The notes below the pieces were generated by a model. That model saw nothing but the letters and a program-made list of their open reading frames with translations, ran no database searches and was not told the origin of the DNA. Of a DNA stretch of 64,000 nt, positions 45,302 to 54,400 are shown piece by piece. Position 1 is the first letter of the stretch, and the number at the start of each line of letters is the position of its first letter. Source of the DNA: Enhydrobacter sp. (GTDB lineage Bacteria; Pseudomonadota; Alphaproteobacteria; Reyranellales; Reyranellaceae); the NCBI RefSeq assembly GCF_030246845.1, contig NZ_CP126889.1, forward strand, positions 3,219,001 to 3,283,000, read 5' to 3'. The position numbers and the translations under genes are program-made.

Positions 45302-46513
45302 ATGAGCCGATTCGTGCCCTGGTCACTGGTGGCGCTGTGCTTCGCCCTCGGTGTGGCCAGCCGGTCGATCAGCGACTCCTTCGCCGTGTTCGTGCCATCG
45401 CTGCAGGGCGCCTTCGCGGCGAGCCGCAGCTCCGTGACGATCATCTACAGCTTCGCGCTGCTGGTCGGCGGAACCGGCGCGCCGCTGGCCGGCTGGATCG
45501 TCGACCGTTTCGGCCTGCGAGCGATCACGGTCATTGGCATGTCGGCCGCCGCGCTCGCGACGGCCAGCGCCTCGCAGGCGACGCAGCTCTGGCAGCTCTA
45601 TCTCGGGCTTGGAGTCGTCATGGGGTTCGGCGGCGCCTCGCTTTCCGGAGTCTTGAGCTCGTCGGTGCTCGGCCGCTGGTTCCCCGCCCACCGGCTGGGC
45701 GTGGCGCTTGCGGTCGCCTGGTCGGCCTCGGGCGTCGGCGCCATCGTCATCCTGCCGCTGGCCGAACACATCATCGCGACTGCTGGCTGGCGGCAGGCCT
45801 ATTTCGTCTTCGCCTGCATCAGCGCGGCGTTCATTCCGCTGCTGCTCGCGCTGCCTTGGCGTCGCATTGCCGCGGGGGCACCGACGCTGGCACGCGCGAA
45901 AGCCTCGGTTGGCGCCGGGATGACGGTGGGGCAGGCGGTGCGCGAATGGCCGTTCTGGGCGCTGACCTTTTCCTTCGGCTTCACCTCGCTCGGCATCTTC
46001 GCCATCGCGCCGCAGGCCATGGTCTACCTGCTGGAGCGCGGGATGGACGGTGGCTATGCGGCGCGGGCGCTCGCCGTGGCCGGCGTGCTGACGCCGCTCG
46101 GTATGGTGGGCTTCAGTTGGCTGTCCGACCGCGGTGGCCGCAAGCTCGCGGCGATCCTCGCCTATGCCTGCTCGATCGCGGGTGTGGCCATGCTCGCCAT
46201 GGTCCGCGGCCCGGATGACGATCTCTGGCTGTGGCTCTACGTGCTGCTGTTCGGCGGCAGCCAGGGCTCGCGAGGACCGATGATCTCGACCCTCGCGACG
46301 CTGCGCTACCATGGCGCCAATTTCGGCCGTATCTACGGCCTCATCAGCATGGGCATGGGATTCGGCGGCTTTCTCGGTGCCTGGATCGGCGGCTTGCTGC
46401 ACGATCTCACCGGCGACTACGTGGCGGTGATGATCTTCTCGGTGTGTGCACTTGCGCTCGCCGCCACTTCGTTGGGAGCGGAGGCGGGAGCACGCGAGCG
46501 TCTCAACCGTTGA
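45302..46513 (+). CDS. MFS transporter
   Basis: 403 residues from the ATG at 45302; an ATG at 45272 in the same frame would add ten residues. Twelve membrane segments are visible. The loop between helices 2 and 3 reads GWIVDRFGLRAITVIG, the G-x-x-x-D-R-x-G-x-R/K-x MFS signature, and a second copy (WLSDRGGRKLAA) follows helix 8. It looks like the monocarboxylate/oxalate-formate branch. Substrate unknown. Confidence 0.87.
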   Translation: MSRFVPWSLVALCFALGVASRSISDSFAVFVPSLQGAFAASRSSVTIIYSFALLVGGTGAPLAGWIVDRFGLRAITVIGMSAAALATASASQATQLWQLYLGLGVVMGFGGASLSGVLSSSVLGRWFPAHRLGVALAVAWSASGVGAIVILPLAEHIIATAGWRQAYFVFACISAAFIPLLLALPWRRIAAGAPTLARAKASVGAGMTVGQAVREWPFWALTFSFGFTSLGIFAIAPQAMVYLLERGMDGGYAARALAVAGVLTPLGMVGFSWLSDRGGRKLAAILAYACSIAGVAMLAMVRGPDDDLWLWLYVLLFGGSQGSRGPMISTLATLRYHGANFGRIYGLISMGMGFGGFLGAWIGGLLHDLTGDYVAVMIFSVCALALAATSLGAEAGARERLNR

Positions 46514-46679
46514 TGCGGGAACGGCGTCGGTTCGGGTAATCCTTCCTGACATCGTGCCGACCTTGATGTCGACATATTGTGTTTCCAAAAAAGCTTGCCA
46601 CAATGCGCGCTATGTCCCACCGACTTGTCGACCACCTCGACTTTCGGAGTAGTCCCGCTCAACGGCGGCGGGCCTAGCC

Positions 46680-47243
46680 GTGACGCCGGGCCTTGAGTCC
46701 TGCCACGCGCTTGTGCTCAACGCCGATTTCCGGCCGCTGTCCTACTTTCCTCTGTCGATCTGGTCGTGGCAGGATGCCGTGAAAGCGGTGTTCCTCGACC
46801 GTGTCAGCGTGATCTCCGAGTACGACCGCAAGATCCACAGCCCGTCCTTCGAGATGCGGCTGCCGAGCGTGATCGCCCTCAAGGAGTATGTGCCGGCGGC
46901 GCGGCGGCCGGCCTTCACCCGGTTCAATGTCTTCCTGCGCGACCGCTTCAACTGCCAGTATTGCGGCGGCGACTTCGCGACCCACGAGCTCACTTTCGAC
47001 CATGTGGTGCCGAAGTCACGCGGCGGCCGCACGGTCTGGAGCAACGTGGTCACGGCCTGCAGCCCTTGTAATCTGCGGAAGGGGAACCGCCTGCTGCGCG
47101 AGAGCGGCATGCTCCTGCAGCGCGCGCCGGTCGAGCCGACGACGGCGGAGCTGCAGGACAACGGCCGGGCTTTTCCGCCCGGCTACCTGCACGAGAGCTG
47201 GCGCGACTTCCTGTACTGGGACAGCGAGCTGGATCAGACCTGA
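46680..47243 (+). CDS. HNH endonuclease family protein
   Basis: 187 residues from a GTG at 46680. The C-terminal half has a full HNH motif with zinc-binding Cys pairs: NCQYCGG, then [13 protein letters not shown] (His), then [16 protein letters not shown] (Asn and CxxC). An N-terminal ~70-residue region ([32 protein letters not shown]) is typical of a widespread bacterial HNH family of unknown biological role. No phage or restriction genes are near. Confidence 0.87.
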   Translation: MTPGLESCHALVLNADFRPLSYFPLSIWSWQDAVKAVFLDRVSVISEYDRKIHSPSFEMRLPSVIALKEYVPAARRPAFTRFNVFLRDRFNCQYCGGDFATHELTFDHVVPKSRGGRTVWSNVVTACSPCNLRKGNRLLRESGMLLQRAPVEPTTAELQDNGRAFPPGYLHESWRDFLYWDSELDQT

Positions 47244-47291
47244 TTGCCGGTGGCGCGCCGCTCCGGTGGCGCAATATTCATCGATCCCGTG

Positions 47292-47855
47292 TCAGATCCT
47301 CGTCGACAGCCAGATTGCGAGCCGGGAGCCCGTCTTGATGGCCTGCGTCAGCAGCTCATAGCCCGGTGTCTGCTCGGCGCCCGACGCGAGCGCCTCGTCG
47401 CGGTGGGCGATCTCCTCGGCCCGGAACTTCTCGACAGTGGCGCGAAGCTCGGCCTCGTCGTCGCCCAGGACAGCGGCCTGACCCGCGTAGTGCTCGTCGA
47501 TCGTCTCCTCGATAGCGACGGTGCAGGCCATCGCCGCCTTGTCGCCCATCAGGGCCGTCGCGGCGCCGAGCGCAAAGCCGGCGAGATTCCAGATCGGCGA
47601 CAGCGCTGTCGGCCGCACGCGACGCCCGGTCAGCAGGCGGTCGAAAGTGGCGCGATGCTCGCGTTCCGTGCGCGCCATCGCGGCGATCTTGCGGCCGGCC
47701 TCGCTGTTGGTGCGCCCCTTCCAGCGTAGGGCGGCGAGCTGGCCTTCGTAGATGCGCACCGCGCCGAATTCGCCGGCCTGGTCGACGCGGATCACGCGCT
47801 CGACCATCTGGCGCGGCTCGAGATCGCCGGGATCGCGCCCTTCGCCGGTCTTCAT
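47292..47855 (-). CDS. coq7: Demethoxyubiquinone hydroxylase (Coq7)
   Basis: 187 residues, ATG at 47855 with AAGGAG five nt upstream. The di-iron site of the Coq7 family is clear: VDQAGEFGAVRIYEGQLAA (first Glu), ARTEREHRATFDRLL (E-x-x-H), a VAIEETIDEHYAGQ helix (E then E-x-x-H) and FRAEEIAHRDEAL (E-x-x-H). It hydroxylates the C6 position of demethoxyubiquinone in ubiquinone synthesis. It is last in a yqaA-dsbB-coq7 operon, overlapping dsbB by ATGA. Confidence 0.95.
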   Translation of the reverse strand: MKTGEGRDPGDLEPRQMVERVIRVDQAGEFGAVRIYEGQLAALRWKGRTNSEAGRKIAAMARTEREHRATFDRLLTGRRVRPTALSPIWNLAGFALGAATALMGDKAAMACTVAIEETIDEHYAGQAAVLGDDEAELRATVEKFRAEEIAHRDEALASGAEQTPGYELLTQAIKTGSRLAIWLSTRI

Positions 47856-48367
47856 GGATGCTCCTTGAGGTATCGACCGACACTCAGCGAAAGCACGATG
47901 GCAACGCCGCCCGAAAGGATCGCGTTCCAGCCCGCCATCGAGATGCCCCACAACGACCAGGCCGCCTGGTCGCAGCGCACCATCTTGGCCGAGAAAAGGT
48001 ACTTCTTGAGCTCGGCCGGCGACAGGCCGCTCGGGATCTGGCCCGAGCAGGCCTGCGGTCCTAGCCACCAATGCTGCTCGACGCCGACATGGAAGACCCC
48101 GATGCCGGCGGTGACGAACAAGGCGGCGATGGCCGCAAGCGCGAAAACATAGGCAGGGCGCGGAGCGGCGAGCGACGCCACAGCGGCGAGACCCAGCACG
48201 ATCGAGGCGATGTGCGGATAGCGCTGCCAGTGGCAGAGATCGCAAGGTGGCAGGCCGACGACGTACTGGAAGTAGAGGGCGCCCGCCAGCAGGGCGATGC
48301 TGGTGAGCGCAGCCGCCAGGCCGATCTGGCTCGGGAAGGGAAGCGGCTTGAGTCGATCGAAGCTCAT
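47852..48367 (-). CDS. dsbB: Disulfide bond formation protein DsbB
   Basis: 171 residues, four membrane segments. The first periplasmic loop has GLPPCDLCHWQRYP with the quinone-side CxxC. The second loop has the other pair in ACSGQ and VRCDQAAW. DsbB reoxidises DsbA and passes electrons to ubiquinone, which fits its link with coq7. No dsbA is in view. Its start lies 8 nt after the yqaA stop. Confidence 0.92.
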   Translation of the reverse strand: MSFDRLKPLPFPSQIGLAAALTSIALLAGALYFQYVVGLPPCDLCHWQRYPHIASIVLGLAAVASLAAPRPAYVFALAAIAALFVTAGIGVFHVGVEQHWWLGPQACSGQIPSGLSPAELKKYLFSAKMVRCDQAAWSLWGISMAGWNAILSGGVAIVLSLSVGRYLKEHP

Positions 48368-48375
48368 CGACGGTC

Positions 48376-48957
48376 TCAGAAGAGATAGCGGAAGGCGACG
48401 AACCCGCCCACCAGCGCCACCAGGAAGGACCATGTCACGAACGTCAGTCGTTCCTCGATGAAGCTGCGGATCGGCTCGCCGAACTTCCACAGCAAGGCTG
48501 CCACGATAAAGAACCGCAGGCCACGCGTCACGATGGACGCCCACACGAAAGTGAAAAGGTCGAAATGCGCCGCGCCCGAGGCGATCGTCACGAGCTTGTA
48601 AGGAATGGGCGTCAGGCCCTTGATCAGGATGATCCAGGTGCCCCATTCGGCGAAGCCGGCGCGGAACTTCTCGAGGCCGTCCTGCAGGCCGTAGGTCCTG
48701 ACCAGCCAGTCGCCGACCGTCTCGAAGAAATAGAAGCCGATCGCATAGCCCAGCAGCCCGCCCAGCACGGAGCAGACGGTGCAGACCAGCGCGATCCTGA
48801 ACGCCTTGGTGCGGTTGGCCAGCACCATCGGGATCAGCATCACGTCGGGCGGAATGGGAAAGAACGAGCTTTCGGCGAACGCCACGGCGCCCATGGCGAC
48901 GATGGCTTTGGGGTGACGGGAAAGCCGGATCACCCAATCATAGAGGCGGCGCAGCAT
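48376..48957 (-). CDS. YqaA/DedA-type (VTT domain) membrane protein
   Basis: 193 residues. A VTT domain typical of the YqaA family: AVAFAESSFFPIPPDVMLIPMVLANR at the first re-entrant helix, then LGYAIGFYFFE, then IILIKGLTPIPYKLVTIASGAAH with the G-x-x-P-x-P motif. DedA-type proteins move lipid carriers or phospholipids and keep membrane balance. First gene of the dsbB-coq7 operon. Confidence 0.87.
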   Translation of the reverse strand: MLRRLYDWVIRLSRHPKAIVAMGAVAFAESSFFPIPPDVMLIPMVLANRTKAFRIALVCTVCSVLGGLLGYAIGFYFFETVGDWLVRTYGLQDGLEKFRAGFAEWGTWIILIKGLTPIPYKLVTIASGAAHFDLFTFVWASIVTRGLRFFIVAALLWKFGEPIRSFIEERLTFVTWSFLVALVGGFVAFRYLF

Positions 48958-48971
48958 GACACGCTATTAGC

Positions 48972-49039
48972 GTGTCATCCCGAGCGCAGCGAGGGATCTT
49001 TCTTCGCCTGTCGGATCCCTCGCAAAGGCTCGGGATGAC
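48972..49039. repeat. Palindromic intergenic repeat, copy B
   Basis: Two arms, GTCATCCCGAGC-gca-GCGAGGGATC and GATCCCTCGC-aaag-GCTCGGGATGAC, around a 17-nt loop, give a long imperfect hairpin. It lies between the nitronate monooxygenase stop and the yqaA start, both on the minus strand. It belongs to the same family as copies at 2727, 51631 and 59290. Confidence 0.75.
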
Positions 49040-49051
49040 GGCCGCGGGCCG

Positions 49052-50053
49052 TCACTCCGCCGCCTGCCTGAAGCTCGTCGGCACCGTCTCGCCGGCGAAC
49101 AGCGCGGCCCGTGCAGCTTCATACTCCGCCTTCAGCCGCGCCACGATCTCGCCCGCCGGCGGGGCATCGTGGATCTGGCCAACGCCCTGGCCCGCGCCCC
49201 AGATGTCTCGCCAGGCCTTGGTCTTCATGTTGCCGCCCGAGCCGAAGTTCATCTTGCTCTTGTCGGCTTCCGGCAGGGCGTCCGGGTCGAGCCCGGCGGC
49301 GGCGATGCTGCGCTTCAGGTAGTTGCCGTGCACGCCGGTGAAGAGGTTGGTGTAGACGATCTCCTCGCCGCTCGACTCGATGATGCACTGCTTGTTCTCC
49401 GGCGATGCCGCGGCTTCCTTGCTGGCGATGAAGCGCGTGCCGATATAGGCGAGGTCGGCGCCGATCGCCTGGGCGGCCAGCACCGAGGCGCCATTGGCGA
49501 TCGAGCCCGAGAGCAGCAGGCAGCCGTCGTAGAACTGGCGCACTTCCGCCACCAGCGCGAAGGGCGACAGCCGCCCGGCATGGCCGCCGGCGCCGGCGCA
49601 GACGAGGATCAGGCCGTCGACGCCCGCCTGCAGCGCGCGCTTGGCGTGCGCCACATTGGTCACGTCGTGGAACACCAGGCAGCCGTAGCGCCGCGCCGAC
49701 TTCACGACATCGTCCGGCGCGCGCAGCGAGGTGATTTGGATCGGCACCTTGTACTTCTCGCAGAGCTCGACGTCGTGCTGCAGCCGGTCGTTGGAGCTGT
49801 GCACGATCTGGTTCACCGCAAACGGCGCGACCTTGCGGTCAGGATGCCTGGCCTTGTAGTCGCCGAGCTCGCCGGTGATCCGCTTCAGCCACTCTTCCAG
49901 CATCTCCTTCGGCCGGGCATTCAATGCCGGGAAAGCTCCCACGATGCCCGCCTTGCACTGCTCGATCACGAGATCGGGGCTGGAGACGATGAAAAGCGGC
50001 GCGCCCACGACGGGAATGGAAAGCGAATTGCGCAACAATGCCGGAAGAGCCAT
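49052..50053 (-). CDS. Nitronate monooxygenase (2-nitropropane dioxygenase) family protein
   Basis: 333 residues. TIM-barrel FMN enzyme with PVVGAPLFIVSSPDLVIEQCKAGIVGAFPALN at the start, HDVTNVAHAKRALQAGVDGLILVCAGAGGHAG (the GGHAG flavin loop) and LLSGSIANGASVLAAQAIGADLAYIGTRFIAS. It oxidises alkyl nitronates to carbonyl compounds and nitrite. The usual length is 320-360 residues, so it is complete. Confidence 0.9.
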   Translation of the reverse strand: MALPALLRNSLSIPVVGAPLFIVSSPDLVIEQCKAGIVGAFPALNARPKEMLEEWLKRITGELGDYKARHPDRKVAPFAVNQIVHSSNDRLQHDVELCEKYKVPIQITSLRAPDDVVKSARRYGCLVFHDVTNVAHAKRALQAGVDGLILVCAGAGGHAGRLSPFALVAEVRQFYDGCLLLSGSIANGASVLAAQAIGADLAYIGTRFIASKEAAASPENKQCIIESSGEEIVYTNLFTGVHGNYLKRSIAAAGLDPDALPEADKSKMNFGSGGNMKTKAWRDIWGAGQGVGQIHDAPPAGEIVARLKAEYEAARAALFAGETVPTSFRQAAE

Positions 50054-50088
50054 GAACCTTTGACCTCGTCGATTTTGGGCAATCTGCC

Positions 50089-51519
50089 TCAGAGCGGCCC
50101 GGGGCGCCAGTTGCCGTGGAAGCCGGCGGGAACGCGGCTCGACAGATGCGCGAGCGCGATCGGACCCTTGGCGAGGTCTGTCGCTTCGAACACGGCGAGG
50201 TCGCTGCGGCCTTCCTCGGCGCGGAAGACCACGCTCAACAGCCAGCCGTCGCCCTCGTCGGCGGCGTCCGATCGCGGCACGAAGATCGGCTCGCCGAAGC
50301 GGTCGTTCGGGCCGTCGTTCCAGGTGACGTTCCGGCCGCTCGCGAGATCGTAGTGGGTGATGCCCTCGTGGCGCGGCGTGCCGGCCGCCGCCACGTTGCC
50401 CGATACGATCCAGCCGTGCCGGTAGTCGCTCATGCAGAAGCGCTCGTCGAAGCGCGGGAACTCGCCGGCGCGGTCGTCGAGCTGCTCCTCCTTGAAGGTA
50501 TTGCCGTGGCCTTCGAGGTCGAAGCTCCAGCGGAACAGCCGCGCCGGCGGCGTTTCCTTCGTCGAAGGCGACCCGTCGGGCAGGGGGAAGAGCGGCGCCA
50601 CGTCGTACTTCATGACGTCGATCACCACCTTGCCGTCCGCCGTCTCGAAATGGTTCATCGGATGGAAGACGTAGCAGGGCGGTGCGGCGACCCATCTGGC
50701 CTCGGCGACGGTGCCGGTGCGGGGAATGAAGGCGATATGCGTGCCCTTGTCCGGCTCCCAGGCGAACGGCGGCTTGCCGTTCATTGCTCGCTCCATCGAG
50801 CTCGTGAGCGGGAAGACGGGCACGACGATCCAGTTCCGGGTCACGGCGAAGTCGTGGATCATCGACGGGAAGGGGCCGTCGAGGATCTCGGCGCGCGTGA
50901 CCTCGCCGTCGGCGGTGACGGTCTGCACGCTCACGTCCCTGGTGAAGCGGCCCTTGGCCGAATAGCCGAAGAACACCATCTCGCCGGTCTTCGGATCGAG
51001 CTTGGGATGCGCGGTGAACGGTCCGCAGAGCTTGTCACCCCAGGTCTCGTAGCCATCCTTGGGCCCGACCGGCATCAGGCTCGCCGGATCGAGCGAGAAA
51101 GGTGCGTGCGCCTCCTCGAGCGCCAGAAGCTTGCCGCCGTGCCAGACGATGTTGGTGTTGGCGATGGTCGAGCCGAGCGCCAGCACGCGCGGATCGGTGT
51201 ACATGGGATTGCCGAAAGTGCCCGACAGGCCCTCGCCCTCCTTGTTCTCCAGCTCCCACTTGGGCGTGCGCACCCAGCGGTTTTTGTAGGAGACGTTGCC
51301 GTTTTCGATGTGGAAGGCGTGGATCATGCCGTCGCCGCCGAACCAGTGGTACGGCCCGCGCGGCGCGAACTGCGGATTGGGGCCGTTGCGGTAGAGCGTG
51401 CCGCAGAGCTCCTTCGGCATCTCGCCGGTGATGTGCAGATGGCCGGCATCGGCTTCGGTGTTCACCGGCGCGTAGTAGCCCTTGAGGAACGGGTTGTCGG
51501 TCGGAAAGGCCTTGGCCAT
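50089..51519 (-). CDS. Carotenoid oxygenase family protein
   Basis: 476 residues, ATG at 51519 with AGGAG six nt upstream. The four Fe(II)-binding His of the beta-propeller can be placed: FTAHPKLD, SMIHDFAVT, YVFHPMNHFE and the C-terminal GFHGNW. N-terminal GTLYRNGPNPQF is the family hallmark. It cleaves a double bond of a carotenoid, retinoid or stilbene-like compound such as lignostilbene with oxygen. No carotenoid synthesis genes lie near, so a lignin-derived or diet-derived substrate is possible. Confidence 0.92.
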   Translation of the reverse strand: MAKAFPTDNPFLKGYYAPVNTEADAGHLHITGEMPKELCGTLYRNGPNPQFAPRGPYHWFGGDGMIHAFHIENGNVSYKNRWVRTPKWELENKEGEGLSGTFGNPMYTDPRVLALGSTIANTNIVWHGGKLLALEEAHAPFSLDPASLMPVGPKDGYETWGDKLCGPFTAHPKLDPKTGEMVFFGYSAKGRFTRDVSVQTVTADGEVTRAEILDGPFPSMIHDFAVTRNWIVVPVFPLTSSMERAMNGKPPFAWEPDKGTHIAFIPRTGTVAEARWVAAPPCYVFHPMNHFETADGKVVIDVMKYDVAPLFPLPDGSPSTKETPPARLFRWSFDLEGHGNTFKEEQLDDRAGEFPRFDERFCMSDYRHGWIVSGNVAAAGTPRHEGITHYDLASGRNVTWNDGPNDRFGEPIFVPRSDAADEGDGWLLSVVFRAEEGRSDLAVFEATDLAKGPIALAHLSSRVPAGFHGNWRPGPL

Positions 51520-51555
51520 GGCGCGCTCCTGCTTACCGGAGATAAGGGTAACGCT

Positions 51556-51583
51556 GTGTACCTAACTGACGCTATCAATACAC
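51556..51583. promoter_or_regulatory. Inverted repeat upstream of the carotenoid oxygenase gene
   Basis: GTGTA and TACAC lie 18 nt apart, 37 nt upstream of the 51519 start, in the only A+T-rich part of this gap. It may be an operator. Nothing in the window names the regulator. Confidence 0.3.
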
Positions 51584-51630
51584 GCCGTTCCCCGCAAGAG
51601 GCGTTTTTTAGTCTTTCATACCGGGAATTG

Positions 51631-51705
51631 GTGCCATCCCGAGCATAGCGAGGGATCCTTGATTGGCGTCGCAAAAAGATCCTTCGCTTCGCTCAGGATG
51701 ACACC
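51631..51705. repeat. Palindromic intergenic repeat, copy C (degenerate)
   Basis: Arms GTGCCATCCCGAGC / GCTCAGGATGACAC and inner AGCGAGGGATCC / GATCCTTCGCTTCG give an imperfect hairpin with several mismatches compared with copies A, B and D. It lies after the serine-hydrolase stop and before the carotenoid oxygenase promoter. Confidence 0.7.
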
Positions 51706-51754
51706 GCCCTGCAATTGGCGTTTTGCCTGAACGATAGCCGGCTTCGGGGCGGCG

Positions 51755-52975
51755 TCACCTGGCCCAGACGCCGGCGTCCTTGTTCTTGTAGCCGAGCGAG
51801 AGGTAAGCGGCGTCGACCAGCGACTGGCCGCGCTCGTTCATCAGCAGGCCGGGACCCATCTGGTTCATCGTGTAGCCGAAGGAGAGGCCGGCGGCGGGGT
51901 CGGCGAAGCCCAGCGAGCCGCCCGCGCCGACATGGCCGAAGGCGGCGCTGCCCAGGATCGCGCTGTCGACATCCGGCCCGAAGATCCGGGCGCCCACGCT
52001 GCGCTTGCGATTGTCCATCGATTTCATGAAGCCGAGCGCAAAGCGGGTCGGAATGCGCAAGGTGGCGTCGTCGTGCGTCGCCATCGAGACCTCGCCCATG
52101 CGCGCGAGCGTCCTGGCATCGACCAGCTTGCCGCCGCCCACCGCGAGCGGGGCATACATGCCGGCGAGCCCGCGTGCATTGGTGATGCCGTTGGCCGCGC
52201 CGATCTCGGCGGTGTGGCCGGCGCGCGTATTGGCGCCGCCGACCCGCCAGGCGCCGACATTGAAGAAGAAGAGGGCGGCGATCGACTGGCGATCGGCGAG
52301 ATCGCGCAGGAACGGCGTCACCGCCTGCTCGCGCTTGTAGGCATAGGGAAAGATCGGCGCCACGCGCGGCTCGATCGCCTCGGGCAGGCCGATCCAGAAG
52401 TCGAGGCCGAGCGGCTTGGCGATCTCGTCCTGGAAAAATACGCCCAGCGATCTGCCCGAGGCGCGCCGCACCATCTCGCCCACCGTCCAGCCGAAGGTGA
52501 AGCCGTGATAGCCGTTGCGCGTGCCGGGCACCCAGAACGGCTCCTCCGCGGCAAGACGCTCGGTCATGTAGGGCCAGTCGTAAGGGCCGTCGTCCTTCAC
52601 CTTCTCACGCAGCGCCGGCACCGCCGACGAGTGATCGAGCATCATGCGCGTGGTGACATGCTCCTTGCCGCGCTGGCCGAACTCCGGCCAGAGCTCGGCC
52701 ACCGGCGCGTCGATATCGAGCTGGCCGCGGCTTGCGAGCACATGGGCGCAGAGCGCGGTCGCCCCCTTGGTGCAGGAGAAGACGATGCCGACCGTATCGC
52801 GCGTCCATGGCGCCCCGGTCCTGGGATCGGCCGTGCCGCCCCACAGATCGACCACCGTCTCGCCGCCGACCGTCAGGCAGACGGAGGCGCCCACCTCGCC
52901 GTGCTCGGCGAAGTTCTTCTGGAAGGCTTCGGCGACCCGCTCGAAGCCTTTCTTGCACGTTCCTTCGACAGTCAT
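51755..52975 (-). CDS. Serine hydrolase, beta-lactamase/esterase (EstB-like) family
   Basis: 406 residues. The S-x-x-K catalytic motif is FSCTKG (Ser at about residue 67), the Tyr-x-Asn/Ser-type second motif is probably NGYHGFTFGW, and the C-terminal FGHVGAGGSLGFADPAAGLSFGYTMN matches the H/W-x-G region of class C-like esterases. Members hydrolyse esters or act on peptides rather than lactams. It begins one base after the upstream carboxylesterase stop. Confidence 0.88.
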   Translation of the reverse strand: MTVEGTCKKGFERVAEAFQKNFAEHGEVGASVCLTVGGETVVDLWGGTADPRTGAPWTRDTVGIVFSCTKGATALCAHVLASRGQLDIDAPVAELWPEFGQRGKEHVTTRMMLDHSSAVPALREKVKDDGPYDWPYMTERLAAEEPFWVPGTRNGYHGFTFGWTVGEMVRRASGRSLGVFFQDEIAKPLGLDFWIGLPEAIEPRVAPIFPYAYKREQAVTPFLRDLADRQSIAALFFFNVGAWRVGGANTRAGHTAEIGAANGITNARGLAGMYAPLAVGGGKLVDARTLARMGEVSMATHDDATLRIPTRFALGFMKSMDNRKRSVGARIFGPDVDSAILGSAAFGHVGAGGSLGFADPAAGLSFGYTMNQMGPGLLMNERGQSLVDAAYLSLGYKNKDAGVWAR

Positions 52976-52976
52976 A

Positions 52977-53651
52977 TCAGCGTCCTTGTTGAGGCAGCGG
53001 CAGCTTGAGGGCGTCGAGCAGGAAGACGGCGGCCTGCGAGAGGCCGGTCTGGTCGATGCCATGCCCGACGCCGCGCGCAATATGCACGCGCACCGGCACA
53101 CCGTTCTGGCGCAACGCGTCCGCCGCCCGCTCGGTCAGCATATGCGGCAGCATCTCGTCGCTGTCGCCGTGCAGCAGCAGCACCGGCGGCCGCGTCCTGA
53201 TCTCCGCGCCCAGCGCGTCGGGCGCGGCCAGCATGCCGGAGAAGCCGACGATGCCCGCGAGCTGCCTGGCTCGACGCAGGCCGACATGCAGCGCCATCAT
53301 CGTTCCCTGGCTGAAGCCCACCAGCGCCGTCTTGCTCTCGTCGAGCCCGTACGTCGCCATCGTCTCGTCGAGGAAGGCATCGACGAAGGGCGCGGCGGCC
53401 CGCACGCCGGCCGCCGCGATCTGTGGATCGAGCCGGGAAATGCCGAACCACTGGTAGCCCATCGGATTGCCCTCGCAGCGATAGGGCGCATTGGGCGCAT
53501 GGAAGACCGCGTCGGGCATCAAGGGCGCGAGCACTGGCGCCAGCCCGATCAGGTCGTTGCCGTCGGCGCCATAGCCGTGCAGCAGCACGACCAGATGGCC
53601 GGGCTTGCCACCGGCTTCCGGCCCGTGGCTCGGCCCGTCGAGCTTGATCAT
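52977..53651 (-). CDS. Alpha/beta hydrolase, phospholipase/carboxylesterase family
   Basis: 224 residues. HLVVLLHGYGADGNDLIGLAP (oxyanion loop), the nucleophile elbow VGFSQGTMMAL (Ser in GFSQG), LLLHGDSDEMLP (Asp) and GVGHGID (His) complete the triad. This is the family of E. coli YpfH and acyl-protein thioesterase-like enzymes. The ATG overlaps the AlkA stop (ATGA), so the three genes 54355-51755 form a tight operon. Confidence 0.9.
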   Translation of the reverse strand: MIKLDGPSHGPEAGGKPGHLVVLLHGYGADGNDLIGLAPVLAPLMPDAVFHAPNAPYRCEGNPMGYQWFGISRLDPQIAAAGVRAAAPFVDAFLDETMATYGLDESKTALVGFSQGTMMALHVGLRRARQLAGIVGFSGMLAAPDALGAEIRTRPPVLLLHGDSDEMLPHMLTERAADALRQNGVPVRVHIARGVGHGIDQTGLSQAAVFLLDALKLPLPQQGR

Positions 53652-54355
53652 GCGGCCTCCACTTGCTTGCGAGCAGGCCTCGCGGGCTTGGTTTGCGGCT
53701 TGGTGAGCGCCTTGGGTTCTCTGGCGCTCCAATCGGGCATGTTGCGGCGGTAGTGCCAGAGCAGCAGCGCCGCCGCGCTGCGCCACGGGCGCCAGGCCTC
53801 GGCCATCTTGATCAGCCGCTTCGCATCGGGCCGCTTGCGCAGCTTCTTGAGATGCTGCGCCGCCACCACCAGGCCGAGGTCGAGGCCGGGCATGATGTCG
53901 GGCCGGCCGTGCGCGAACATCAGATAGATCTCCGCCGTCCAGCGGCCGATTCCCTTGGCTTGCGTGAGCATGGCGATAGCCGCCTCGTCTTCCAGCTCGT
54001 TCAGGGCCGCGAAGTCGATGCGGCCCTCGACGATGTCGGTGGCGAGGCTGCGGCCGTATCTCATCTTGGCGGCAGAGAGGCCGACAGCGCGCAACTGCTC
54101 GTCGCCGAGCGCGAGGAAGTCGGCGGGCTCCATCGACGGCACCGCCGCCTCGAGCCGCAGCCAGATGCTGCGCGCGGCGTGGACCGACACCTGCTGCCCC
54201 ACGATCGAGCGCATCAATCCGCCGAAGCCCGTCGGCACCTCCCGCAACTGGGGATGCCCCACTTCCTTCAGCGCGCGCGCGAAGTCGGGATCGATCTTGG
54301 CGAGGTGCCGCATCGCCTTCCTGAGGTTCGCGGCATCGAGGATTACCTGAGCCAT
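53648..54355 (-). CDS. DNA-3-methyladenine glycosylase II (AlkA-type)
   Basis: 235 residues. The HhH-GPD fold shows as GGLMRSIVGQQVSVHAARSIWLRL at the start, the hairpin LTQAKGIGRWTAEIYLMFAHGRPD and the following PGLDLGL, whose Asp is the catalytic one in this superfamily. It removes alkylated purines from DNA. A basic Lys/Pro tail (KPQTKPARPARKQ) is an unusual extension. First gene of the operon; divergent from gluQ. Confidence 0.9.
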   Translation of the reverse strand: MAQVILDAANLRKAMRHLAKIDPDFARALKEVGHPQLREVPTGFGGLMRSIVGQQVSVHAARSIWLRLEAAVPSMEPADFLALGDEQLRAVGLSAAKMRYGRSLATDIVEGRIDFAALNELEDEAAIAMLTQAKGIGRWTAEIYLMFAHGRPDIMPGLDLGLVVAAQHLKKLRKRPDAKRLIKMAEAWRPWRSAAALLLWHYRRNMPDWSAREPKALTKPQTKPARPARKQVEAA

Positions 54356-54400
54356 CCTCTCCGCATAGCACGACGCACGACCCGGCTGTAACGTCCGATC

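Noticed and set aside
42966-45326. Open frame of 786 codons on the minus strand
   Set aside because: Antisense of the GT-C-like gene and out of frame with the thioesterase-like gene; Gln/Arg-rich without motifs.
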